Source: Chara braunii (Eukaryota; Streptophyta; Charophyceae; Charales; Characeae). From it: DNA of 43,902 nucleotides. Shown here one piece after another: positions 20,690 through 31,445 of this stretch. How positions within the stretch are numbered: the stretch's first letter is position 1; every line of letters starts with the position of its first letter. The stretch spans positions 1,144,778 to 1,188,679 of the forward strand of contig BFEA01000050.1 in NCBI GenBank assembly GCA_003427395.1, read 5' to 3'. The notes under the pieces are model-generated. The model saw only the letters and a list, made by a program, of their open reading frames with translations, made no database searches and was not told the origin of the DNA. A program made the translations under genes and the position numbers.

Positions 20690-21765
20690 TTCGATCTCAC
20701 ATCTCCTCCACCTCACCTTCTACCATGGCCCAGCGCATCTCCTATCTCTACTGACTCTAGTTCTACTAACCCGTTTCCTAATCTAACTTCAAAAACACGT
20801 TCATCCTGGCTTACTATCCCCGGGGCAACTCTTGGCTCGCCCGAGTCCGTCAAGGACCGAGCAAAGTGCAAAATTTCTAGCCCCACCACGTCCACTGTTT
20901 TCGCCATCTGAGCCTGCGAATGGATCCGACGCAAAAACGCATCCGGGTTCATTCACTTTCGTTAGTCTCTTTCTCATAGTCTTTTCCTCACCACACAAAG
21001 CGCGACCTTTGATCCCTCTAATACTAACATACTAACTTCGAATCCGCCACTATAGTCTTCCTCGCCGGGCCAAAAATCACTGAACCCCACCTTACTTCGT
21101 CCGATTCCGCGACGAGTCGAACGCTGCCATAGCCATTCCCATCACCTTCCACGCACTAACCGATTCCTACTAACTCCCCCTCTGCTCACTTTCTTCCAAA
21201 CCTAACATTATAGTCGTACTCGCCCGCCTTTAGAACCCCTATTTTGGATCCCTCCCCACCCAATTCCGTCAAGGAACGGGCATGATACTCACTCCATGCC
21301 CCCACTTCCTCCTCTCTCCACCATAGCTCAGCGGAGCCCATTCTCTTTCCTTCTCTTATCCTACTAACTCTCGCCCCGAACAGACCCCGCAACCGAGCTC
21401 GCCCCAGTCGAAGCACTCGGGTTTGACTCTTAGTTGGCGGAAATCCATCAAGGATTGGGGGCGCTAGACATTTCCCGCCCCGTCACCTTCCCTTCGAACG
21501 CACCCGGCGCACGTACCCGTCCCGATTCATCCGTCTTTTTCCTCCCCTCCATTGTCTATCCTACTGACCTATTTCCAAAGCTAACTTCGTGGTCGCACTC
21601 ACCCGGCCCAAAAACTCAGTTTTGCATCTTATCCCGCTCAAATCCGTCGAGAATCGAGCGGGATTCCGAACTTTTAACTCCCACTATTATCCCTCCCGCC
21701 ATAGCCTCCGCGCACGTCCTTTTCTAACTAGCTTTAATTCTACTAACCCTCTACAAATTCTGATG
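20690..21765. repeat. Degenerate satellite, about 180-210-bp unit
   Basis: Units share an order of loose blocks ('ctactaact', 'ccnaanctaactt', 'cgcccggcc', then a small hairpin core). The core TCCGTCAAGGA has varying closing pairs: GTCC/GGAC (20845-20857), TTCC/GGAA (21264-21276), ATCC/GGAT (21443-21455) and a weaker ATCC/GAAT (21642-21654). A degraded copy is near 21107-21122. The array runs into a (CT)n tract and the assembly gap, so its full size is unknown. No gene is seen in it. Confidence 0.55.
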
Positions 21766-21770
21766 CGTCT

Positions 21771-22422
21771 CTCTCTCTCTCTCTCTCTCTCTCTCNNNNN
21801 NNNNNNNNNNNNNNNNNNNNNNNNNNNNNNNNNNNNNNNNNNNNNNNNNNNNNNNNNNNNNNNNNNNNNNNNNNNNNNNNNNNNNNNNNNNNNNNNNNNN
21901 NNNNNNNNNNNNNNNNNNNNNNNNNNNNNNNNNNNNNNNNNNNNNNNNNNNNNNNNNNNNNNNNNNNNNNNNNNNNNNNNNNNNNNNNNNNNNNNNNNNN
22001 NNNNNNNNNNNNNNNNNNNNNNNNNNNNNNNNNNNNNNNNNNNNNNNNNNNNNNNNNNNNNNNNNNNNNNNNNNNNNNNNNNNNNNNNNNNNNNNNNNNN
22101 NNNNNNNNNNNNNNNNNNNNNNNNNNNNNNNNNNNNNNNNNNNNNNNNNNNNNNNNNNNNNNNNNNNNNNNNNNNNNNNNNNNNNNNNNNNNNNNNNNNN
22201 NNNNNNNNNNNNNNNNNNNNNNNNNNNNNNNNNNNNNNNNNNNNNNNNNNNNNNNNNNNNNNNNNNNNNNNNNNNNNNNNNNNNNNNNNNNNNNNNNNNN
22301 NNNNNNNNNNNNNNNNNNNNNNNNNNNNNNNNNNNNNNNNNNNNNNNNNNNNNNNNNNNNNNNNNNNNNNNNNNNNNNNNNNNNNNNNNNNNNNNNNNNN
22401 NNNNNNNNNNNNNNNNNNNNNN

Positions 22423-22453
<31 letters not shown>
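21771..22453. repeat. (CT)n microsatellite containing an assembly gap
   Basis: CT dinucleotides at 21771-21795, 627 Ns at 21796-22422, and CT dinucleotides again to 22453. The gap is most likely a collapsed or unspanned (CT)n tract. Its stated length may be an estimate. Confidence 0.92.
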
Positions 22454-22455
<2 letters not shown>

Positions 22456-24170
22456 CATGAGCCTTAATAAGAAGCAAGGGAGGGAAGGAGGACATTACGA
22501 TCAGAGATCAAGAAGGATAAAGAACGGTGGTAACAGTTAGAGTTCACTTACACAACGTTGTCAGCGTGAATACCCTTACAAGGGTATCCGCCCTGGGTTT
22601 TGCAAGTGACAGGAAACAAGTTTGGTTTAGAGTTTAAGTATACCGCACTAGGGGCGGCGGCGGCTGTGATCTCCGCTGACCAGGTGGTTGACTAGAGTAA
22701 AGAGTGTGTGTGCGCGCAGGTTCAAGGCGCGCGTGATTCATCCCCTGATGATGATTACGAAACCGGCGCGGACGCCGGTCTGTTTATTTTATTTTTATCC
22801 TAAAGTTTTTATTTTCGGTTACTCTTGATTAAACTAGGATCTAGGGGGTTATTTTCTTTTGATGGCTACGTTTGACCGAGTCGAGCGCGCGTGCGGAAAA
22901 CGACCCCGACGACGGCGCGACTTCGTGCGGCGAGCGGGGTGTCGTAGGATGGCGCGTGGGGCAATTATGGCACGGTATAAGCAAGCCAGCGCGGGCATTG
23001 GGGAGCCGCGCAGCCGATCTGTGGGCCCAAAACGCCGCGCCACACTGCCTTGTATGGTACTCTGCGGGCGCTGGTCTCAGGCTTGGGCATAGCCCTATAG
23101 GTTACGACAGCGGGTTGTTACTATGGAGGTTTGGGGTTCGAGGCCAGCGAGCGTCGGTGCGGTGGCATCGCAGGAGCGGTGGAGTAACGAGAAGCTGAGG
23201 GGTTGAGGGTCCCGTGGGACTATCTCCCTTAGTTTTTATTGGGGAAGCCCTATCGTGGGGCCTCTCCGCAGGGCCAGGGAGGCGCTGGCCGGCTGCACGG
23301 TCCGTTTTCCGTCAGCTGCCCCTTTTTATGTTTGGGTTTTGTTTCGATTTTTATTACTTTGCTTCCTGCCGTTTGTTTCCAGATGCCACTAAGGTTCCGG
23401 CACTTCCCCCACCAGCAGGCTCGGGGTGAAGGCCGAGCGGCTTTTGAGGAGAGCCGCGTGTGTTCACCCCTCACCGGTAGGCTGGTATAAGGGTCACTTG
23501 GCCTTTGGCCGTACCAAGGGGGCACTGCCCCGGGTGGGGTACGTGTTGATTGCCCGTTGGTGGCCCAAAAGGGGTGGCAACTCTGGGTGGGCAGAGCGGA
23601 CTGGGGGCGATACTGATGTATGAGTCGGTCAACGGGCTCGAGGCGGGGCGCTACCGGGGGCGAGTCCTTCGGGACATTCGTTAAAATTGGAGCGGTACAG
23701 AGGAGAGTAGCATGGCCCCGGCACAAGGATGACATGCATAAGTCGGGGAAGGGCCCGACAACCAAACGCTTTGTCTCTTGTTGGCACTTGATTGCTGTCG
23801 GGCCGTGCCGTGTCGGAGTGGGGGAGGCAGGAACGGAGCCGACGGAGCCGGCGGGGCAAAAGCGGATAGCGGAGCGAGCAGCAGATAGCGGGGCTGGTCG
23901 GACAGTATGGCGCGGTGCAGCAGTGAAGGTGGATGAATCGGGACGTGAACCGCGCCAGGGTGCATTCAGGTGTGTGGGTGAAGATGGCGGTGCGAAACGG
24001 GAGCATGGCGGAAGGGGGAATCGAGTTTTTCACGAGATTGTTGATGGAATCAGGGAAGGAGAAGGTATAGGTAGGGGTTTTCGGGGCAGTAAGTCGTCGT
24101 TTGACTGTTGTTGATGGTCTTTATCAAAGTCAATGTTTTATACTGTTTTCAAACAGAGACTTTGGTTGTT
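22454..24170. other. GC-rich anonymous sequence, no supported gene
   Basis: More GC-rich than its surroundings. Small palindromes occur (ATACCCTT/AAGGGTAT at 22570-22587; ACCGGCG/CGCCGGT at 22762-22779). A polypyrimidine stretch ending in CAG near 23382 resembles a splice acceptor but no exon is recognisable around it. Overlapping open frames on both strands reflect base composition. Confidence 0.4.
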
Positions 24171-24299
24171 GGACCTGGGACAAGGCGCATATTGGGGCCG
24201 ATCCTATGTGTTGGGCCCAGGCGTGGGCCTAAACCTCGCGGACCGAGGTGCAGGGCCTGACGATTTTTTTTTTTTCTCTCTTTTCTTTTGCACGACCTG

Positions 24300-25285
24300 A
24301 GTCTTGATGTGGACATGAGCCTGGACCTGGGCCGCTCCTCAGGTTTACCTGGGTGTACGCCATGATGTGGGCCTGTTCCGAAAACCCAGGCCTGGACCTG
24401 TGCAGAGGCCGAGAGTAGGCCCGGACCCTTTTCCTTGCTGTTTTTTTTTTTTTTTTTTTTTTCTTACCCCAGACTTGGACCCTTACATACACGCCACACC
24501 GAGAGAAGGTTAACAACAGTCGTATTTTTCATCACCACTTCAAGACGCCCTTCACCACTTCAGGATGCAGTCTGCCTAAATAGGTGGTTTTCATAATCTT
24601 CGAACTTTTCACCACTTCAGGACACCCTTCACCACTTCAGGATGCAGCCTGCCCAAACAGGTGGTTTTCAGGGTCTTCGGACCTTTCACCACTTAGGACC
24701 ATTCATGATTTTCAAACTGCCCAAAACTCTCACTTCACCACTTCAGGATGCAGCCTGCCTAAACATGTGGTTTTCAGGGTCTTCGGACCTTTCACCACTT
24801 CAGGACCATTCGGGATTTTTAGACTGCCAAAAACTCTCACTTCAAAATTTTCATTCCTGAATTTTCAGGTACCCGTTAACCGCTTGTGGCCAGACGTGGA
24901 CCCAGACTAGGTGTGGACCTGAGCCTGGACCCAGAGTAGGCCCGGACCAGAGCTGTTTTTTTTTTCAACTCCGGACCTGGAGGCAGAGTAGGTCTGGACT
25001 TGGCCTACCTGGTGTCAGGGCCCAGGAAAAACCCCGGACCTGAGCCTGGACCTGAGCCTGGGCTACTTGGTGTCAGTGCCCAGGAAAAACCCAGGACCTG
25101 AGCTTGGACCTGGGCTTGTTCTTAGGTTAAGCTGGGTCTACGCCACGGCCTGGGTTGTTCTCAAAACCCGGGTCTCGAGCTGCACATAGGCCTAGAGTAT
25201 GGTCGGAGCCTTCTCCTTGCGTTTTTTTTTTTTTTTTTTTTTTTAGCACGGACCTGGACCCATACATAGTCCCTCACTGACGCTG
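24300..25285. repeat. Direct duplication of about 200 bp, flanking shorter tandem repeats
   Basis: The block at about 24300-24490 (blocks 'gggtgtacgcca', 'aaaaccc', 'cctt.tccttgc', then a long T run, 'cttggaccc.tacata') recurs at about 25095-25270 in the same order, also ending in a T run. Between them lie repeats of a 'ggacctgagcctggacc' type. No gene is seen. Confidence 0.7.
24530..24850. repeat. Tandem repeat with TTCACCACTTCAGGA core
   Basis: The 15-bp core occurs about seven times, some copies imperfect, in larger units. These units also contain 'tgcagcctgcc.aaacaggtggttttca' and 'ggtcttcggacctttcaccactt' blocks. Confidence 0.85.
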
Positions 25286-25326
25286 AATCCTGGGTGCTTG
25301 GTCCAGACCTAAACCGTTGTCGGCTC

Positions 25327-25560
25327 CCAGACAGACAGACAGGTAGACAGGCAGACGGAGTTGCATGTCTGCCTGTCTGCCCGTCGGCCAGGTTGAACAG
25401 AGGTAAACACGCAGACTCAGGAAGACAGACAGACAGATGTGCAGGCAGGCAGGGAGACCGGCATGCAGATAGGTAGACAGCTAGACAGACGGGAAGACAG
25501 ACGGACATAGGAAGACAGGCAGACAGGCACACAAACACACAAACAGTCACACACACAGGT
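25327..25560. repeat. Degenerate (CAGA)n tetranucleotide repeat
   Basis: Interrupted GACA/CAGG-type tetranucleotides over about 230 bp, ending in 'cacacacag'. Frames here are repeat artefacts. Confidence 0.88.
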
Positions 25561-25828
25561 GTTTGCTTGGGCGTGGTCATGAGTTTGATCATGTCGCTTG
25601 GGAGGCGGCAAGGAGGTCCAGGTCAGGGAGACAGGGTGCGGGACAGAAGGCAGGTCGGGAACACAGGCTCGGCGCACGTTTGGGTCCGAGGATCAGGTCG
25701 GGTACAGAGGCTGGGAGCAGGTGAGGGAGACAGGTTCACGGAAGGGTGGGTACACAGGACGAGGCATGTAGGATGTAGGGGTAACCACGCCCAAGGGTGA
25801 CCAGCTGACCGGCCTCGGGTGCAGGTCA

Positions 25829-25954
25829 GGTCGTGAATAGGCCCAGATTGGGCCTGCACCCTGGGTATTCGGCTGTCTCTTATACACATCTAGATGTGTA
25901 TAAGAGACAGGGTCGTGAATAGGCCCAGATTGGGCCTGCACCCTGGGTATTCGG
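25829..25954. other. Nextera mate-pair junction adapter left in the assembly
   Basis: 25873-25891 is CTGTCTCTTATACACATCT. It is followed by its exact reverse complement to 25910, which together form the circularised Tn5 mosaic-end junction adapter of Nextera mate-pair libraries. The 44 bp on each side (25829-25872 and 25911-25954) are identical direct copies. The true locus therefore probably has one copy and no adapter. Peptides containing CIRDS or YTHLDVYKRQ translated here are known adapter artefacts, not proteins. Confidence 0.97.
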
Positions 25955-26019
25955 TCCAGGTGCGAGCCTAAGGTGCTCGCCAAGTTGGGGTGTAGGACGG
26001 GGCTAGATGGTTGCTGGCT

Positions 26020-26111
26020 TTTTTTTTTTTTTTTTTTTCCTGATAAAAAGTCGGGGGCTCGACGGGGGTTGGACCTTTTTTTTTTTTTTTCTCTCTCTCT
26101 CTTTCTCTCTC

Positions 26112-26152
<41 letters not shown>

Positions 26153-26330
26153 CTATCTATCTATCTATCTATCTATCTACCTATCTATCTATCTATCTAT
26201 CTTTTTTTTTCTCTTTGTCTTTGTCTCTGTCTCTCTCTCTATCTCTCTATCTATCTATCTTTTTCTCTCTCTCCATTTGTCGATTTATCTTCGTTTGTAT
26301 GTGTGTCTATTCTGTGAGTGCATGATCAAC
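26020..26330. repeat. Low-complexity block: T runs, (TA)n, (ATCT)n, (CT)n
   Basis: T runs at about 26018-26038 and 26077-26090, (TA)n at about 26120-26148, (ATCT)n at about 26151-26202, then imperfect (CT)n to about 26272. Frames here encode Ile-Tyr or Ser-Leu repeats and are artefacts. Confidence 0.92.
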
Positions 26331-26493
26331 CAATCCGATCAATTGATTGGTTAATTTCCTCTTTTATGCCTTGAACAATAGTGTTGGTATACGACAATGA
26401 CTATTACATTCCAATAGAGGTTAGATTATTGTCTAATTTCGTTATTGGTATATTCGTTGTTGTTTTTTCGTGGTGGTCTCTACAGACAAATAA

Positions 26494-27878
26494 GTGTCTG
26501 GTGAAACCAACGCGATGGTGGACAGATGTACGGAAAGGGGGGTCGAGAGATCATCGCGGTCTGATTGGGATAAGGCCGCATATGATGATGCATTTGACCA
26601 TCCCCTCATTAAAGATCAGCTTAAACATAAGTACATTGAGAAGTGTAACGAATGGTACGAGTATACCACGGCGGATGAGATTCACGAGAGAGAACAAAGT
26701 TTGCATGAACCTCAGTCTAAGCTGCAGTATGGTGTTGAGGGTAAGTTTCTCAGTGATTTTGCGTTGAGGAGCGAATGTGGCCGCTACCTCACAGACAATG
26801 AACGTTTTCGATGGACTCAGGATGAGCTGCTATAGATGTTGAAAAAAAAGGAGGAGGAAGTGAATACATTGAGGAATGTATACATAAAAGTTAAGTTGAA
26901 TGCACGGTCAGTGGTTGAAAGTTTCATCGAAGAAAAACGAAGCGAAGAGGTAAGAGATTCCTCTGTGTCGGGTGTTAGGGTTGTGAAGAAGGAGGCGGAT
27001 GCTGCTGAGGACATGGACAGAGAGTTTAAATGTTTAATTCAATCGTCCATTATAAACGATTTGTTAGGCGAAGTTTGTAAGCTTAGTACTAGAGTTGACC
27101 CGCACCTGTTGCAAGAGTGTGACGATTTGCGTTAGCGATTTGAGGAAGCCTGGAGTGGGATACGAAAAATATTGTTTGTAGGTGTCTTACCATCGATTGA
27201 TTCTTCTTTTACCTTGGAGGTGTTTGAGATTCCGCCGAGTGCAACTTTGGAAGACCTTTCAAAAACGCGTTTGATTGCTATGTTAGAGTCATTGCGAAAT
27301 GTTCGTTCGGAGCTGGCACACAGGAATGTCCTCTTAGAGGTACAAAATGCGATGAAGTTTCCAGTAAGTAATAGTCAGTTGAGGGGAACAATGATCACGC
27401 TTGGATTTAATGTTCAAACATACAAGGGAAGACTTAATGGATTCAATGTTCAAGGATAGTTTTTTTGATTGATGTGACGACGGATTCGCGAATGGCATGC
27501 TGACACGTTACAAAGAACAGTTGTACACTTTAAGAATTTTGTTGGCGGATGTCATTGATGTCCATTTGCCAAAACGGTTTAAGAAGGAGATGGATAATCT
27601 GAAAAGGGAATTGAATGCTCTCGCGAGAATAAATAAGGGACATAAGACAAAGATTGCATGAGGTGGTGTTTGCGTTGGTTGAAGCATTGAGGCGTCCGTG
27701 TCGTAAGTGTGGCCGCTTATTAAGCCATGTGAGAAGGGGAGACTATAGAAATATTAATGATTTGACGGTTGTTAGACGTAATTGCGACAAGACGACAAAC
27801 CTTTATCTTGATGGAGATGTCATTGCTGATGAGCAACAACAGTTAGCAATGAAAGAAAGGAGGAGACAACTTCGTTGA
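26494..27878 (+). pseudogene. Decayed coding region, unknown function, coiled-coil rich
   Basis: One reading frame stays protein-like from 26494 to 27459, interrupted only by TAG at 26833 and 27133, and then shifts twice (near 27460-27497 and 27650). It encodes a charged, probably coiled-coil segment (QDELL, then MLKKKEEEVNTLRNVYIKVK) and ends with a Cys-X2-Cys segment (RPCRKCGRLLSHVRRGDYRN). Both early stops are explained by CAG-to-TAG. A pyrimidine tract ending 'tctctacag' lies just upstream, near 26486. I do not recognise the family. It lies upstream of the Helitron pieces with similar codon style and decay, so it could be an accessory gene of that element or an unrelated dead gene. Confidence 0.5.
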
Positions 27879-28401
27879 CGTGACTATGTAGATGAGCAAT
27901 ACATTTTATCTTTGTCATTGACTATGAAGTGAATCGTATTCAAGTAAAGGGAGGACGCGGCTTCGTGAACTGGCAGGGGGAAACGACTTATCGAACTGGC
28001 AGGGGGAGATGAATAGGGTGACATTTCATGACTGTTGAATTCACCGGCGTTGAGAGGAATAAAAGTAACAAGAGTGAAAGAGGAGGGAGGAGAGGAAGGA
28101 GACAGAGGATGTAGGTTGCAGGGATGGCGATAGTTGCAAAGGGAGAAAGGGGTTATAAATAGAAGGAAGAAAATTGTTCCTCGTTGTTCTGACTATAAGC
28201 GCATGGTGTGATGTATTGTTAGATAGGTAGATGAGTGCAGCTTCATGGGCAAAATGATGCAGGACTAGGAGTGGGTAGAGTGAGAGGGATGACGGGAAGA
28301 ACGCGTCATTTGACATTGTTTTCATTCCATTAATGATGATGACACTTAAAACCATTTTATGATAAGACTCTTGAATTTTGTCTTTTCTTTCTCTTATTTA
28401 A

Positions 28402-28405
<4 letters not shown>
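27879..28405. other. Anonymous sequence, no gene seen
   Basis: Contains 'gaactggcagggggaga'-type duplicated words near 27967 and 27992 and is otherwise unremarkable. Confidence 0.45.
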
Positions 28406-28483
<78 letters not shown>

Positions 28484-28620
28484 GTTTAAGTTGTCTCTGT
28501 CTGTGTGTGTGTCTGTGTCTGTCTCTCTCTCTGTATATGTATATCTATCTATCTATCTATCTTTTTACCTTTCTTATTTAAGTCGTTTCTCTCTCTTTCC
28601 TTTTTTTTATTTTTTTCTTT
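28406..28620. repeat. (CT)n and related microsatellites
   Basis: (CT)n at 28406-28482, then (GT/CT)n, (ATCT)n near 28543-28562 and T-rich sequence to about 28624. Confidence 0.93.
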
Positions 28621-30381
28621 TTTTGAGAACTATTCATAGAATTTGAAGAAAACATTGTTGATGTATACAAATAAAAGTTACCTTAGTCGTTTGTTAGTAT
28701 GTGATCTCGTGTTCTACGTGTTCATGGTTATGGAGATGATATTAATGCTTAGTTGCTAACATTTGTTAAATTCTGTTTTTTCAATATTGTATGGTTTTGT
28801 GTGTTCATTCTTATAATGTTTTGCTTATTCTTAAAAAACAACCAGGTGAGTATCCCTCAAAACAATGAAATGAGATAATGTTCAAAACCGGTTGAAATGA
28901 GTAATAAGTTTGGGGGGGGGGGAAATATAGCCTTAAATATTTTGTGATGTTATAATGTAAATTTCATAAATAATTACAAAGAAAGAGTCTCGATAGTAAA
29001 TTAAAAAACAACAATAAACTTAGGCCGTCTTCCAATAAATGGTATCGAAGGAAAGCAAAACATGCTCGAGAATAATCAAGGTATGTATGATTGGTCTACA
29101 TGGGGCGCTGAAAATACTCTGGCGCTTATGTGAAGCAAATTGAGTGTTATTAGGGGGGGGTCACACTATGTATTTCGAATGAATATTGGAAAAGAAACCA
29201 ATCCAATAAGAAGGAATAAAGTTCGCAATAAACGTAACATTTTTCCCAAGGCACCCGTGCTATGCCGAATGACCTCCTCTTGCCTAGACCCGTTCCAAAA
29301 AGTCATGTTCTCTACCCCCTTTGCTCATATCTCATCAAAGTCACCCAAATAAAAAAGGAGAAGAAAGGTGAGGTCATCAACGGTTTACCCGACCTCGATC
29401 GCTAGGAATGACTCTTCCTGGATCCACGACCTTCGAGGTTGACTGGGGAGAGGTGCGGCACGCTGCATAGACTCATTTATAGGGGTGGTGCAATGTTGTT
29501 GTGGTGGAGCCAACGTCTACTTCTGAGATTTGGGCCTCGTGCTCAGGCGAGGAGAATGGGTACTACGGACTAATTCCTAGCGATCGGGGCTCGGAAAGGT
29601 CGGCGAAGACATGTTAAATTTTTCAAATCTTTTGTGGACGGATGACTGACTTAGGATACCTAAGGCTATCCGCAAGTAGGAGCCGCCTCGATTATGGTGG
29701 ATTGGAGCTTAAAGAAGTTCCGATCCCAATGACAAATTTATCTGAACAGGAAAGTGAGTCCTGCTAGAGAATGATAAAGGGCAAACGTGGACAAATGAGG
29801 TACGTATGACTCTGTCGCATGGGGCCCTGAAAAGACTAAGGGGCGTATAGGATCACAAATCGAACATAAGAACCGAATGAGGCATAGCAACAAAATAGGA
29901 GGCGTCTTAATTAACCTCAATAGGAGTTAAAATAAGTTTCGGCCTCGATTAAACGTTTGCATGAACATGAAAGTGGACCTATACATCTATATTTGCACGA
30001 ACAAAGAAATTTTGATCTAAATTAACATTGATTAACCTCGATAGACGTGCTAAAAAAAAAATAAAAAAAATTAACCTTATTTTCTTTGATCTTTTGTGCT
30101 TCGCATTTCGGTTGCGTTTTATGTGTTGCACTAAGTTTTCTTTGTTTTTCCTGTTTTTTTTTCTTTTCTATGTGATACTATATTACTATTCTTCATATGA
30201 TTACATATATATATGAATATTTTGAAATGTATTATTTTTGTTCCAATCGTCTATATGCATCTTATTCCTCCTATCCGCCGTGACGTGCCCATGTACAAAT
30301 ACGTACGTACGTGCCCATTAATATGGCAGAGGACCAAATCCACCGTTCCAACCTTCTCTTCACCTGCGGATAGCTCCTTGC
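28621..30381. other. AT-rich non-coding with weak repeats
   Basis: No gene seen. A block at about 29076-29135 ('ggtatgtatga...catggggcgctgaaaa') resembles 29796-29850 ('ggtacgtatga...catggggccctgaaaa'). Another pair is about 29690-29775 and 29893-29985. This suggests an old repeat with a period near 200 bp. A small inverted-repeat element lies inside. Confidence 0.45.
29388..29594. repeat. Small inverted-repeat element, 207 bp
   Basis: Ends 29388-29414 and 29568-29594 are inverted copies sharing CGATCGCTAGGAAT and flanking bases. It has the size of a MITE, with no coding capacity. No target-site duplication is evident. Confidence 0.55.
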
Positions 30382-31445
30382 ATGTTCCTATGCCTTCGTC
30401 GTTGTGAAAGGGTTATTAACGATCCTTTGGTGTCTTCGCCGATAGCATCAGAGTGTACTCGGTGTCCTTCCGTTGTTCCAGGCCAAGTTGGTTTGTCTTC
30501 CTTAGACCGCCATTCTTCCTCATCCAACCATGGATTGGGATTGCGTATAGGTTCAGATATTACTCTTGGTCGCTCTGCGAGTGAGACACCGATGTCATCA
30601 CAACACGAACACAGCAAACGTGGACCACCACTTTCTCATAGTCGTCGAACCCGAAGGTCTTTACAATAGGCGGTAGGTGCTGCAAGTGAGGGGATTGCTC
30701 CCAGAAGAGATAAACAACTGATGGTAACTCAAGATGATGGTCCTGATTGTTCTTTAGAAGAACAATACAATAATAGGTCTCTATCTTTTCGACAAGCGAT
30801 TCCATTGATGAATGATTTCACAAGCCCTGTGTTTTTCAAAACAACGAGTCAAGGAAATATTAATGTTCGTACGGATCGCACTAGTTGTCATAGAAATCTT
30901 TCTATGATGTTGCAAATTGAACGTCCGTTTGAAATTTGTACTAATGTTGCAATAAATGCAGATTCCGTTACGATGGTCGAAAAATCGGTTTTGCTGGATG
31001 ATTTTTCCTTGCACTCGGCACATGTGCACAATTGTTCATCCTCGACATTGACTGTCGTTATCCAACAAAAATGTGTGGACAACAACCTTTCTCCCACTTT
31101 GACAAATGTTCATGCACATCCATCTTTTGTTGTCACAGCCGAACCGAATTCGTGAAACACATTGATTAGAAATTTTATTAGATCTCATAATCGACAGAGA
31201 AGATTATTATTATGGAAACCGATTCGTTCAAGGCACAACAAACGGTACCGTATGTTGTTGATTCGACGACTGCGTGCCAATAAAGTCGTGCGTCGTTTGG
31301 AATTTGGATCGTTGTCGCTGATGTCTCACCGTGTGTCATCGGACTATGATGGAAGTGCAATAATTGTTGAAAGTACTGTAGAGGCTGGTGGAGGAACGGG
31401 ACAAGTCGATAGAATGAATGTGAATGAACCATGTTCTACGTCGTG
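30382..31445 (+). pseudogene. Probable Helitron Rep/helicase N-terminal part, split by insertion
   Basis: A single frame is protein-like from 30382 to the element boundary at 31446, broken by TAG at 30667 and TGA at 31153. The encoded segment is Ser/Thr-rich and then becomes strongly basic (RSHNRQRRLLLWKPIRSRHN, near 31180-31240). Arg-rich N-terminal regions are common in Helitron proteins. The identification rests mainly on position: the frame is cut by the TIR element, and clear Helitron sequence resumes on the far side (42228 onward) in the same orientation. No Rep or helicase motif lies in this piece itself. Confidence 0.5.

Noticed and set aside
23130-23145. GGTTCGAGGCC as a tRNA B box
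   Set aside because: No matching A box or cloverleaf upstream. An isolated 11-bp match in GC-rich DNA is expected by chance.
23320-23395. Polypyrimidine tract plus CAG as a splice acceptor of a host gene
   Set aside because: No coding exon with recognisable content follows, and no donor or upstream exon can be supported.
25623-25983. Minus-strand peptides containing CIRDS or YTHLDVYKRQ
   Set aside because: They are translations of the Nextera junction adapter, a known artefact.
26494-27459. Reassigned TAG codon (readthrough), because both early in-frame stops are TAG
   Set aside because: Other dead genes in the window also have in-frame TAA and TGA at positions explained by C-to-T or G-to-A changes. 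Ordinary decay is sufficient.
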